From an archaeon (GTDB lineage Archaea > Hydrothermarchaeota > Hydrothermarchaeia > Hydrothermarchaeales > Hydrothermarchaeaceae): a DNA stretch of 5,246 bases. Position numbers and translations under genes: made by a program. The stretch is from contig JAHJSX010000164.1 in the NCBI GenBank assembly GCA_018830205.1, forward strand, positions 1 to 5,246. The letters run 5' to 3'. Each line of letters starts with the position of its first letter. Within the stretch, counting starts at the first letter, position 1. Below the pieces are notes generated by a model that saw only the letters and a list, made by a program, of their open reading frames with translations, made no database searches and had not been told where the DNA came from. Below, piece after piece: positions 1 to 5,246 of the stretch.

Positions 1-1578
1 GAAACCTGCCGCGTCTGCAACAAGGACCTCGCCGCCCCAGATGGCGCCGTCTGTGCCGTAGCCTACTCCGTCAGTAGATATGCAGACGATGTCCAATGCG
101 TTGTGCTCGGCCAAAAGCGACACAGCATGCGCGTGGTGGTGCTGGCATTCCACAAGACTTGCCCCGAATTTTTCTGCCATCTCCCTGCCGAGCCGTGATG
201 TATTGAAGCTCGGGTGCAAATCGACTGCCACCACATCGATTGTCTCTACCCCTGTGAGCTCCATGAGGTTTTGCACTGCCTTCTCAAGATATTCCAGGGT
301 TTCAATCTTTGTGGTGTTTCCTATGTACTGGGTTATGTAGGCACTGGGCCCCTTGAGCAGGCAGGCCGCGACCTCGAGCTCCCCTCCAAGGGCCAGGATG
401 TTTTTGTTGTTTTCAAATGGCACTTCGATATGTTTTGGGACGTATCCCCGAGAGCGGCGGAGGAACGTGGCGGTGCCGTCTATCATTTTTATGACAGAGT
501 CGTCGCAGCGGTTTTTGATTTGCCTATCGTGGATTAGTGAATAGTCGGCCCCGAGCGCAAGAATCTCGCTGTTTTCCACTGCCATCGGCAGACCCGGCAG
601 ATTGGCCGAGGTCATCACAAATGCCGGCTCCGATGAATAATGGAATAGAAGGTGGTGGATGCCAGAGTATGGCAGCACCACCCCTACGTTGTGAAGTCCC
701 GGTGCAATGTAGTTTGAAATTATTTTTTTCTTTCGAAGGACTACAATGGGCCTCTGGAATGACGTTAGCAGCCCCTCTTCTGCGCCGCTTACCTGGGCGA
801 GCGACTTTGCAGCATCTATGTCGCGCGCCATTATCGCGAAGGGCTTTTGCTCCCGCCCTAGAATCCTGCGGATTCTAAGAATTGAATCGTCCTTTGTGGT
901 TCGTGTGGCAAGATGTGTGCCGCCTACTCCCTTGATTGCCACTATTTTACCACTGTCAAGGGCCTCTGCCGCTTCTTTTATCGGGTCTTTTGTAGAAATG
1001 GGTTCTCTCGCCCGATAAAGCGTATATTTCGGGCCACATAAAGGGCAGCATGTGGGCTCGGCATGGAACCTGCGGTCCACGGGCGTAAGGTATTCCTTCT
1101 CACAGGCCTCGCACATCGCAAACTCGCGCATTGTCGTCTGGGCCCGGTCATACGGGAGCGCCTCGATTATAGTGAAACGAGGCCCGCAGTCCGTGCAAAC
1201 CGTGAAGGGGTAAAGGTGCCTGCGGCTGCCGCTATCAAAAATCTCGCCGGCACACGCATCGCAAATGCAGACATCTGGCGGTATGTCGGAGCCGCTCTCA
1301 CCCTTTCCAACGCTTTCCAGAATTACAAAATCATCAAAATTTTGACTCTCCTGTGGGCTTATATCAATTGAAAAGATCTCGGCAAGCGGCGGATGCCCTT
1401 TTTTTATTTTTTCTATGAAATCTTCTGCTTTGATTTTTTCGCTGTCAATGAAAATCTCGACGCTGTTGCCGACGTTCCTGACGTATCCACTGGCCCCACT
1501 TTCTCTGGCAACCCTATAAACAAACGGACGAAAGCCCACGCCCTGGACGATCCCTTTCACACTGGCCCTATATGCCAT
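1..1578 (-). CDS. hypF: Carbamoyltransferase HypF, [NiFe]-hydrogenase maturation (partial, C-terminus beyond window)
   Basis: HypF converts carbamoyl phosphate and ATP to a carbamoyl adenylate and transfers the carbamoyl group to the C-terminal cysteine of HypE, the first step in making the CN ligands of the NiFe site; it is cytoplasmic. I translated 526 residues from ATG at 1578; the frame is open to position 1, so roughly the last third of a usual 750-780 residue protein is missing. Domains in order: acylphosphatase-like (about 1-90) with GVGFRPF carrying R17, and N35; two zinc fingers with C106/C109/C128/C131 and C156/C159/C178/C181, spaced Cx2C-x18-Cx2C twice with 24 residues between, the classic HypF pattern; YrdC-like domain (about 195-385) with KGVGGTHLA, TSAN and SRGYVP; start of the Kae1-like domain (from about 393) with HHHAH (H480, H484 as likely metal ligands) and a DGVGYGTDG...WGGE motif at 503-517. 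It is divergent from hypE. No Shine-Dalgarno sequence precedes the ATG. An in-frame upstream TTG exists but is less likely as the start. Confidence 0.97.
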   Translation of the reverse strand, partial: MAYRASVKGIVQGVGFRPFVYRVARESGASGYVRNVGNSVEIFIDSEKIKAEDFIEKIKKGHPPLAEIFSIDISPQESQNFDDFVILESVGKGESGSDIPPDVCICDACAGEIFDSGSRRHLYPFTVCTDCGPRFTIIEALPYDRAQTTMREFAMCEACEKEYLTPVDRRFHAEPTCCPLCGPKYTLYRAREPISTKDPIKEAAEALDSGKIVAIKGVGGTHLATRTTKDDSILRIRRILGREQKPFAIMARDIDAAKSLAQVSGAEEGLLTSFQRPIVVLRKKKIISNYIAPGLHNVGVVLPYSGIHHLLFHYSSEPAFVMTSANLPGLPMAVENSEILALGADYSLIHDRQIKNRCDDSVIKMIDGTATFLRRSRGYVPKHIEVPFENNKNILALGGELEVAACLLKGPSAYITQYIGNTTKIETLEYLEKAVQNLMELTGVETIDVVAVDLHPSFNTSRLGREMAEKFGASLVECQHHHAHAVSLLAEHNALDIVCISTDGVGYGTDGAIWGGEVLVADAAGF

Positions 1579-1596
1579 AGTATTTGCTGTTCTGGC

Positions 1597-1606
1597 TAGT
1601 ATATGA
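1597..1606 (-). promoter_or_regulatory. Probable archaeal TATA box for hypF
   Basis: On the minus strand, CATATACTA is centred about 22-23 bases upstream of the hypF ATG, with no Shine-Dalgarno sequence between them. This spacing would give a leaderless or nearly leaderless hypF transcript. The box is a weaker match to an archaeal TATA element than the one serving hypE, so this is an inference from position and composition. Confidence 0.45.
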
Positions 1607-1618
1607 AATTTTAGCAAG

Positions 1619-1628
1619 TTATATAAAA
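1619..1628 (+). promoter_or_regulatory. Archaeal TATA box for hypE
   Basis: The sequence TTATATAAAA is a strong archaeal TATA box. It is preceded by AGCAAG, which is compatible with a purine-rich BRE. Its centre is about 26 bases upstream of the hypE ATG at 1650, so transcription should start at or next to the A of the start codon, giving a leaderless mRNA. No Shine-Dalgarno sequence is present in the interval, which agrees with this. Confidence 0.7.
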
Positions 1629-1649
1629 CGGCCCGCCCAATCTTGAACC

Positions 1650-2657
1650 ATGAAAATTACACTTGGACACGGCGGCGGCGGAGAGCTTATGGGGGAGCTA
1701 ATATCGAAGGTCATACTTGCAAACACCACCTTCAGGAAGGTCGGAGCGGTCGGCCTAGAGGCGCTTGACGACGGTGCGAGTATTACTGTTGGGGGGAAAG
1801 AGATAGTACTCACCACGGATGCCCACACGGTCACACCCTTATTTTTCCCCGGAGGAGATATCGGAAGGCTTGCTGTCTGCGGCACCGTCAATGATATCGC
1901 CATGATGGGTGCAAGGCCGGTTGCGCTTGCAAGCGCCTTTGTCATCGAGGAGGGATTTGACACGGAGGATTTAGAGCGTATTGTCAAATCCATGGACGCG
2001 GCTGCAAAAGAGAGCGGGGTCTCGATAATTGCAGGAGATTTGAAGGTCATGGAAAGGGGCGCAATCGATAAAATCGTAATCACGACGACTGGCGTGGGAA
2101 TAGCCGATGAGGTGGTCCGAGACGCAAATCTAAAGGTGGGCGATAAAATCATCCTCACAGGCACGGTGGGCGACCACGGGATTGCGCTAATGTCTTTCCG
2201 CGAGGGTTTTGGGTTTGAGACCACGCTGAAATCAGACGTTGCGCCTCTTTGGGGGATGATAAAGCTGGCACTGGAAGCAGGAGGCATCTCAGCAATGAAG
2301 GACCCAACACGAGGGGGTCTTGCAGCAGCGCTTAATGACTGGGCAAAGAAGAACAACCTTGGAATTCTCGCCCAAGAGGCTCGAATTCCTCTCAAAAAAG
2401 AAGTTGTCGCGGCCTCGGAAATGCTCGGCCTTGACCCGTATCAGGTGGCAAATGAAGGTAAGGCCATTATTGCAGTGAGTGCTGACAAAGCGGATGAGGT
2501 CCTGAAAATAATAAAATCAACAGAACTTGGCAAAGACGCGCAGATAATCGGGGAGGTTACAAAAGAGCGACCATGTAAGGTCATTCTTGAGACCATTGTC
2601 GGAGGGAAAAGGATAATGGAGCCGCCAATTGGTGACCCGGTGCCGAGGGTTTGCTGA
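1650..2657 (+). CDS. hypE: Hydrogenase maturation protein HypE (thiocarbamoyl dehydratase)
   Basis: HypE receives a carbamoyl group from HypF on its C-terminal cysteine and dehydrates it with ATP to a thiocyanate, the cyanide donor for the iron carried by HypC-HypD. The 335-residue product has the family length. Visible motifs: N-terminal glycine-rich HGGGGELM (7-14) of the PurM/AIR-synthetase fold; TTDAHTVTPLFFPGGDIG (55-72); NDIAMMGARP (81-90); GDHG (174-177); DPTRGGLA (218-225) in the C-terminal half; and the terminal PPIGDPVPRVC, ending in the essential C335. The usual GDTKV motif reads GDLKV at 129-133. The start is supported by the TATA box about 26 bases upstream and by alignment of the glycine-rich loop at the extreme N-terminus. 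The gene is divergent from hypF and runs head-on into hypA with a 2-bp gap. Confidence 0.98.
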   Translation: MKITLGHGGGGELMGELISKVILANTTFRKVGAVGLEALDDGASITVGGKEIVLTTDAHTVTPLFFPGGDIGRLAVCGTVNDIAMMGARPVALASAFVIEEGFDTEDLERIVKSMDAAAKESGVSIIAGDLKVMERGAIDKIVITTTGVGIADEVVRDANLKVGDKIILTGTVGDHGIALMSFREGFGFETTLKSDVAPLWGMIKLALEAGGISAMKDPTRGGLAAALNDWAKKNNLGILAQEARIPLKKEVVAASEMLGLDPYQVANEGKAIIAVSADKADEVLKIIKSTELGKDAQIIGEVTKERPCKVILETIVGGKRIMEPPIGDPVPRVC

Positions 2658-2659
2658 GC

Positions 2660-3037
2660 TTAGTCCTCCACATCGGCCGTGATATTTCTTACATCGATGT
2701 CATTGCCCTCTAGAATTTCAATTGACACTCCCTCGCACTCTGGACAATGAATGTGTGCTATATGGTCGTGGTCGTGTTTCATTGCAACCTTCACACCACC
2801 GGAATACCCGCAACTCTGGCACCTAATTTTTCCTTTTTTTATCTTAACTTTTAATTTCGCTCCCTCTACAATGGTATCTTTCGCGGCCATCTCGAAGACC
2901 TGGCGCATCTGCTCCGGCGATATTTTGTGAAGCTCCCCAAGCTCGATTTCCACTTCTTTTACGCCGTTTACTTTGCGGCCCTCAAGCGACTTTATGACAA
3001 CCTCGACAATCTCCATTGCCATTCCAAGCTCGTGCAT
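2660..3037 (-). CDS. hypA: Hydrogenase nickel-insertion protein HypA
   Basis: HypA is the nickel metallochaperone that, normally with the GTPase HypB, delivers Ni to the large-subunit precursor after the Fe(CN)2CO unit is in place. The 125-residue product starts with MHE, where H2 and the N-terminal amine are the known nickel ligands, so the start is fixed at position 3037. The zinc domain has C73/C76 (CQSC) and C98/C101 (CPEC). Between the two cysteine pairs is a histidine-rich stretch, HDHDHIAHIHC, with H88, H90, H92, H95 and H97. Such an insertion between the zinc pairs fits archaeal-type HypA. It is the last gene of hypCDA: its ATG directly abuts the hypD TAG. The TAA stop lies 2 bp from the end of convergent hypE. 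Confidence 0.97.
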   Translation of the reverse strand: MHELGMAMEIVEVVIKSLEGRKVNGVKEVEIELGELHKISPEQMRQVFEMAAKDTIVEGAKLKVKIKKGKIRCQSCGYSGGVKVAMKHDHDHIAHIHCPECEGVSIEILEGNDIDVRNITADVED

Positions 3038-4108
3038 CTAGTCCCTCCCGTACCTGTATGCGATGGAGCAGGTTCCCTCGTTTGACACCATGCAGGGGCC
3101 CCGGGGCCTCTGCGGCGTGCAGGCTTTGGCGAACATTGTGCAGTCCTTGGGGTAGAGCTTGCCCACGATTACAAGGTGGCAGCTGCATTTTGGGTCAAGT
3201 TCCTGCACCTTTCCGATGTCGATGTCGTATTTTTTGTTGGCGTCATAATCGCTGTATTCCTCGCGGATGTGTAAAGCAGAGTCAGGAATCCTCCCAATAC
3301 CTCTCCAGTTATCACCGACGGTCTCGAAGGCCCTGTCCATCGCAGCAAGGGCTTTTGGGTTTCCCTCTTCTGTTACAAGGCGAGTGTACTCGTTCTCAAC
3401 CTTATAATCCTTGTCCCTAATCTGCTTGATGAGCATGAGGATTGACATAAGGACATCTGTTGGCTCAAAACCTGCAACGACTGTCGGCATCTGGTAGGTC
3501 CGGGGGAATAGCTCGTAAGGTTTTGTCCCGATGATGGTGGAAACATGGCCCGGTGCGATGAACCCGTCGAACCGGTGCTCCCCGACGCCCACCATGAATT
3601 CCATTGCCGGAGGGATTGTACGGTGGACCACAAGCGATGAAAAGTTTTTGGGAGGTTCGCTTAAAATTACGCTTGCTGTTGTTGGCGCCGTGGTCTCAAA
3701 TCCTGTTGCAAAGAACACGACATCTTTGTCCGGGTGATTCTTTGCAAGGTCGACTGCATCAGCCGGCCCGTAGACTATCTTGACAAGCGCGCCATTCGCC
3801 CTTGCCTCAGCAAGGGAAGAAGAGCTTCCCGGCACACGGACAACATCCCCGAACGTCGCTAATATGACGCCTTCATTTGCTAGTTTTATAGCTTTGTCAA
3901 GCTCGGCTGCAGGCGTGATGCAGACAGGACACCCCGGCCCAGCCACAACCTCGACGTTCTCTGGAAGCATCGAGCGCAGACCGTGGCGTGTTATGCTGTA
4001 TTCGTGTGTGCCGCAGATGTGGCAGAAGCGGAATTTTTTGCCGGATGCCAGCTTTTTTATGTTCTCCACAATTTTCTCGGCAAGAAGCCGGTCTTTAAAG
4101 TCAGCCAC
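3038..4108 (-). CDS. hypD: Hydrogenase maturation protein HypD (Fe-S scaffold for Fe(CN)2CO assembly)
   Basis: HypD pairs with HypC and holds the iron while its CN and CO ligands are attached. It carries one [4Fe-4S] cluster and redox-active thiols. The 356-residue product has the family length. Conserved motifs: CHICGTH at 29-35 (C32 is the iron-binding and HypC-interacting position in this family), GPGCPVC at 57-63 (C60, C63), GFETTAP at 136-142, APGHVSTIIG at 185-194, and the C-terminal cysteine block C308, C310, C323, C330, C339 and C347, including ACTPQRPRGPCMVSNEGTC. The start is GTG at 4108, two bases after the hypC stop, with GAGGA six bases upstream. The usual CxCG of the family reads CSCH here. 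It is the middle gene of hypCDA, and its TAG stop touches the hypA ATG. Confidence 0.98.
   Translation of the reverse strand: MADFKDRLLAEKIVENIKKLASGKKFRFCHICGTHEYSITRHGLRSMLPENVEVVAGPGCPVCITPAAELDKAIKLANEGVILATFGDVVRVPGSSSSLAEARANGALVKIVYGPADAVDLAKNHPDKDVVFFATGFETTAPTTASVILSEPPKNFSSLVVHRTIPPAMEFMVGVGEHRFDGFIAPGHVSTIIGTKPYELFPRTYQMPTVVAGFEPTDVLMSILMLIKQIRDKDYKVENEYTRLVTEEGNPKALAAMDRAFETVGDNWRGIGRIPDSALHIREEYSDYDANKKYDIDIGKVQELDPKCSCHLVIVGKLYPKDCTMFAKACTPQRPRGPCMVSNEGTCSIAYRYGRD
3043..3049 (-). promoter_or_regulatory. Shine-Dalgarno site for hypA
   Basis: GGGAGGG on the minus strand lies inside the last codons of hypD, five bases before the hypA ATG. It supports the MHE start and coupled translation of hypD and hypA from one mRNA. 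Confidence 0.75.
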
Positions 4109-4110
4109 AA

Positions 4111-4329
4111 TTATTCCTCATCCAGAATCTTTTTCCAGAGCGCAAGTGTCTCCTGAGCATCCTCACGGTCAAGCTTCTGGATTGCAAACCCCACGTGGAC
4201 GACCACGTAGTCCCCGACCTTGACATCTTCCAGAAAGTCGATGTTTGCCTTCCTTTTGACCCCGCCGTAATCTATCGTGGCTATGCTCCCTTCAATCTCC
4301 AAAACCTCGGCCGGTACAGCAACGCACAT
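4111..4329 (-). CDS. hypC: Hydrogenase assembly chaperone HypC/HybG family
   Basis: HypC is a small chaperone that binds HypD during Fe(CN)2CO assembly and then the large-subunit precursor, using its N-terminal cysteine. The 72-residue product begins MCVAVP, with the invariant C2 exposed after Met removal, so the start is certain. It keeps the OB-fold core with DYVVVHVGFAI (40-50, H45) and the C-terminal helix motif QKLDREDAQETL (51-62). It is the first gene of hypCDA, with only two bases before hypD. It is transcribed away from the hydrogenase small subunit gene across a shared upstream region. No strong Shine-Dalgarno sequence is visible before the ATG, which fits a short or absent leader for the first gene of the operon. 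Confidence 0.97.
   Translation of the reverse strand: MCVAVPAEVLEIEGSIATIDYGGVKRKANIDFLEDVKVGDYVVVHVGFAIQKLDREDAQETLALWKKILDEE
4115..4119 (-). promoter_or_regulatory. Shine-Dalgarno site for hypD
   Basis: GAGGA on the minus strand overlaps the last codons of hypC and lies six bases before the hypD GTG. It decides this non-ATG start and points to translational coupling with hypC. Confidence 0.6.
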
Positions 4330-4338
4330 GATATACTC

Positions 4339-4353
4339 ATTTAAAGTTTAAAC
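4339..4353 (-). promoter_or_regulatory. Possible TATA element for the hypCDA operon
   Basis: On the minus strand the AT-rich run GTTTAAACTTTAAAT lies about 10-24 bases upstream of the hypC ATG and contains two TTTAAA cores; GTTTAAAC is also an 8-bp palindrome. It is the best promoter candidate for hypCDA. Its upstream core is centred only about 20 bases from the ATG, slightly short for a leaderless start at that ATG, so the assignment is tentative. Confidence 0.35.
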
Positions 4354-4425
4354 GTCTTAAGCTTTTTTGGGTTTTTTCTATTTGGAGCTGTATTGGATAA
4401 ATGTACACAGCGCATACAAAATCAC

Positions 4426-4436
4426 AAAGTATAAAT
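4426..4436 (+). promoter_or_regulatory. Archaeal TATA box for the hydrogenase small subunit transcript
   Basis: AAAGTATAAAT is a good archaeal TATA element. Counting about 24-27 bases from its centre puts the transcription start near 4457-4460, leaving a leader of about 57-60 bases before the proposed start of the small subunit. The predicted start nearly coincides with an ATG at 4457 that opens a 15-codon frame. Confidence 0.55.
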
Positions 4437-4456
4437 GTTAGGTGAGTCTATTATTG

Positions 4457-4504
4457 ATGCAGAGGGACAACCAGCGGGACTGGGAGATTTCGATATTGAT
4501 ATAA
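4457..4504 (+). other. Short leader reading frame (15 codons) upstream of the hydrogenase small subunit
   Basis: ATG at 4457 opens the frame MQRDNQRDWEISILI, closed by TAA at 4502-4504. It is in the same frame as the small subunit gene, and its stop touches that gene's Shine-Dalgarno sequence. The ATG sits near the transcription start predicted from the TATA box, so it could be translated from a leaderless mRNA. No homologue is recognised, and coding cannot be shown from 15 codons. It could instead be a chance frame in the 5' leader. Confidence 0.25.
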
Positions 4505-4511
4505 GGAGGTG
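4505..4511 (+). promoter_or_regulatory. Strong Shine-Dalgarno site for the hydrogenase small subunit
   Basis: GGAGGTG follows directly after an in-frame TAA and lies five bases before an in-frame ATC at 4517. There is no in-frame ATG, GTG or TTG between the TAA and the twin-arginine codons, so this site is the main evidence for where translation begins. An out-of-frame GTG overlapping it (4509-4511) opens only a 12-codon frame. Confidence 0.65.
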
Positions 4512-4516
4512 TTAAT

Positions 4517-5246
4517 ATCACCGAAATTAATAGAAGGGACTTCTTAAAACTGACCGGCGCAGTAGGGGCGGGAGCTTTTTTGGAGCTTTACAAGCCTCTT
4601 GTTTCCGACGTTTTTGCGCAGGCCGCATCAAGCGGCGTAAAACTCATGTGGCTGCAGGGGCAGACCGACACAGGATGTTCAATTTCGCTTTTGCAGGGGG
4701 ACCATCCAGACATCTATGATGCTATTTTGAAGCTAAGCGTGAACATCGCCTACCATCCAACAATCATGGTGCCTGCCGGTGAGGCAGCGAGCAAGGTGCT
4801 GCATGACATGATTACAACGGACGCACCGGATGTTGTTGTTGTCGAGGGTTCCATTCCAACAGGCGATAAAAAGCACGCCTGCATGATTGGAAGTTACCAG
4901 GGTGAGGAATACATCCTTGAGGATTATCTAAAGGCGCTTGCCCCAAGGGTCAAGACCGGGATAATTGCCGCAGTTGGCTCGTGCGCCACCCACGGTGGGA
5001 TACCAGGGGCAGACCCCAACCCCACCAACGCGAAGGGTGTTGCAGATGTCGTGGGAGATATGGCGACTGTAGTCAACCTGCCAGGATGCCCGCCCCAGGG
5101 AGAACAGATACTCCTTACGCTTGCAGCAGTAATCCTTGGAATAACTCCTGAACTTGACGGGCAAAACAGGCCAAAGGTCTTTTACGGCAAGCTTCTCCAC
5201 GACCAGTGCCCGCTCCGTGGCTACTATGATGAAGGTCAATTTGCCC
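4517..5246 (+). CDS. [NiFe]-hydrogenase small subunit, Tat-exported (partial, C-terminus beyond window)
   Basis: This is the electron-transferring small subunit of a [NiFe] hydrogenase, carrying Fe-S clusters and exported folded together with its large subunit by the Tat system. From the proposed ATC start, 243 residues are visible before the edge. A Tat signal (NRRDFLKLTGAVGAGAF, 5-21) is followed by a likely cleavage region near residues 34-37. The mature part has WLQGQTDTGCSISLLQG (45-61), GSCATHGGIP (155-163), NPTNAKGVADVVG (168-180) and LPGCPPQGEQ (188-197). Proximal-cluster ligands would be D51, C54, C156 and C191; the usual first cysteine is Asp. H228 and C231 (HDQC) begin the distal-cluster set; the remaining ligands lie outside. 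In-frame codons upstream of ATC are AAT, GTT, GGT, GGA and then TAA, so no standard start exists. The Tat signal points to a group 1-type uptake enzyme facing outward, but I cannot assign a subgroup. Confidence 0.93.
   Translation, partial: MTEINRRDFLKLTGAVGAGAFLELYKPLVSDVFAQAASSGVKLMWLQGQTDTGCSISLLQGDHPDIYDAILKLSVNIAYHPTIMVPAGEAASKVLHDMITTDAPDVVVVEGSIPTGDKKHACMIGSYQGEEYILEDYLKALAPRVKTGIIAAVGSCATHGGIPGADPNPTNAKGVADVVGDMATVVNLPGCPPQGEQILLTLAAVILGITPELDGQNRPKVFYGKLLHDQCPLRGYYDEGQFA

Noticed and set aside
1399..1443. T-rich stretch that could be read as a terminator.
   Set aside because: It encodes a Lys/Glu-rich segment of HypF on the minus strand and lies inside an intact gene.
80..1599. Several open frames of 63-113 codons on the plus strand across the left third.
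   Set aside because: The minus strand here encodes HypF continuously with all its family motifs; the plus-strand frames are low-complexity shadows.
1619..2395. A 258-codon open frame on the minus strand, antisense to hypE.
   Set aside because: It lies within the clearly coding hypE. Its translation is rich in Ser, Pro and Ala with no recognisable motif, as expected of a shadow frame.
3016..4223. Plus-strand frames of 68-147 codons opposite hypD and hypC.
   Set aside because: HypD and HypC are intact on the other strand with conserved cysteines; these frames show no domain features or start signals.
4361..4380. T-rich tracts (two T6 runs) on the plus strand, resembling an archaeal terminator.
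   Set aside because: No plus-strand gene precedes them within reach; they more likely reflect the AT-rich divergent promoter region.
4457..4540. Read-through of the TAA at 4502 to give one continuous small subunit from ATG 4457.
   Set aside because: TAA is not a known selenocysteine or pyrrolysine codon, and a strong Shine-Dalgarno sequence immediately after it argues for a fresh start; a sequencing error remains possible.
4928..5239. A 103-codon minus-strand frame within the hydrogenase small subunit gene.
   Set aside because: It is antisense to conserved cluster-binding motifs (GSCATHGG, PGCPPQG) and has no features of its own.
1..5246. CRISPR arrays, tRNA or rRNA genes, insertion sequences.
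   Set aside because: No regularly spaced repeats, RNA gene signatures, transposase motifs or terminal inverted repeats were seen; coding density is near complete.

Overview
The window is a [NiFe]-hydrogenase maturation locus, with the start of a hydrogenase structural gene at its right edge. The organism is most likely an archaeon. TATA-box-like sequences lie about 22-27 bp upstream of the hypE and hypF start codons with no Shine-Dalgarno sequence between, the layout expected of leaderless archaeal transcripts. Genes inside the operon (hypD, hypA) instead have clear Shine-Dalgarno sites, a mixed pattern common in archaea. The encoded Hyp proteins also look archaeal. I cannot place the lineage more precisely from sequence alone.

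Layout, left to right: (i) 1-1578, minus strand: 526 N-terminal residues of HypF, cut off by the window edge before the end of its carbamoyltransferase domain. (ii) 1579-1649: a 71-bp divergent promoter region. (iii) 1650-2657, plus strand: complete hypE. (iv) 2660-4329, minus strand: a tight operon hypC-hypD-hypA, ending 2 bp from the end of the convergent hypE. (v) 4330-4516: a divergent regulatory region with promoter-like elements, a 15-codon leader reading frame, and a strong Shine-Dalgarno sequence. (vi) 4517-5246, plus strand: the Tat-exported small subunit of a [NiFe] hydrogenase, cut off by the right edge before its last Fe-S cluster ligands.

How the genes work together: HypF activates carbamoyl phosphate and passes the carbamoyl group to the C-terminal Cys of HypE, which dehydrates it to a thiocyanate, the source of the CN ligands. 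The HypC-HypD complex carries the Fe(CN)2CO unit and hands it to the hydrogenase large subunit. HypA, usually with HypB, inserts nickel. HypF, HypE, HypC, HypD and HypA are all present here; hypB is not in the window. The adjacent small subunit suggests that the locus serves a membrane-associated, exported uptake-type hydrogenase whose large subunit probably lies just to the right.

The two most notable points are both in the small subunit gene. It has no ATG, GTG or TTG start between an in-frame TAA and its twin-arginine motif; the best-placed start is an ATC behind a strong Shine-Dalgarno sequence. Its first proximal-cluster cysteine is also replaced by aspartate (D51).
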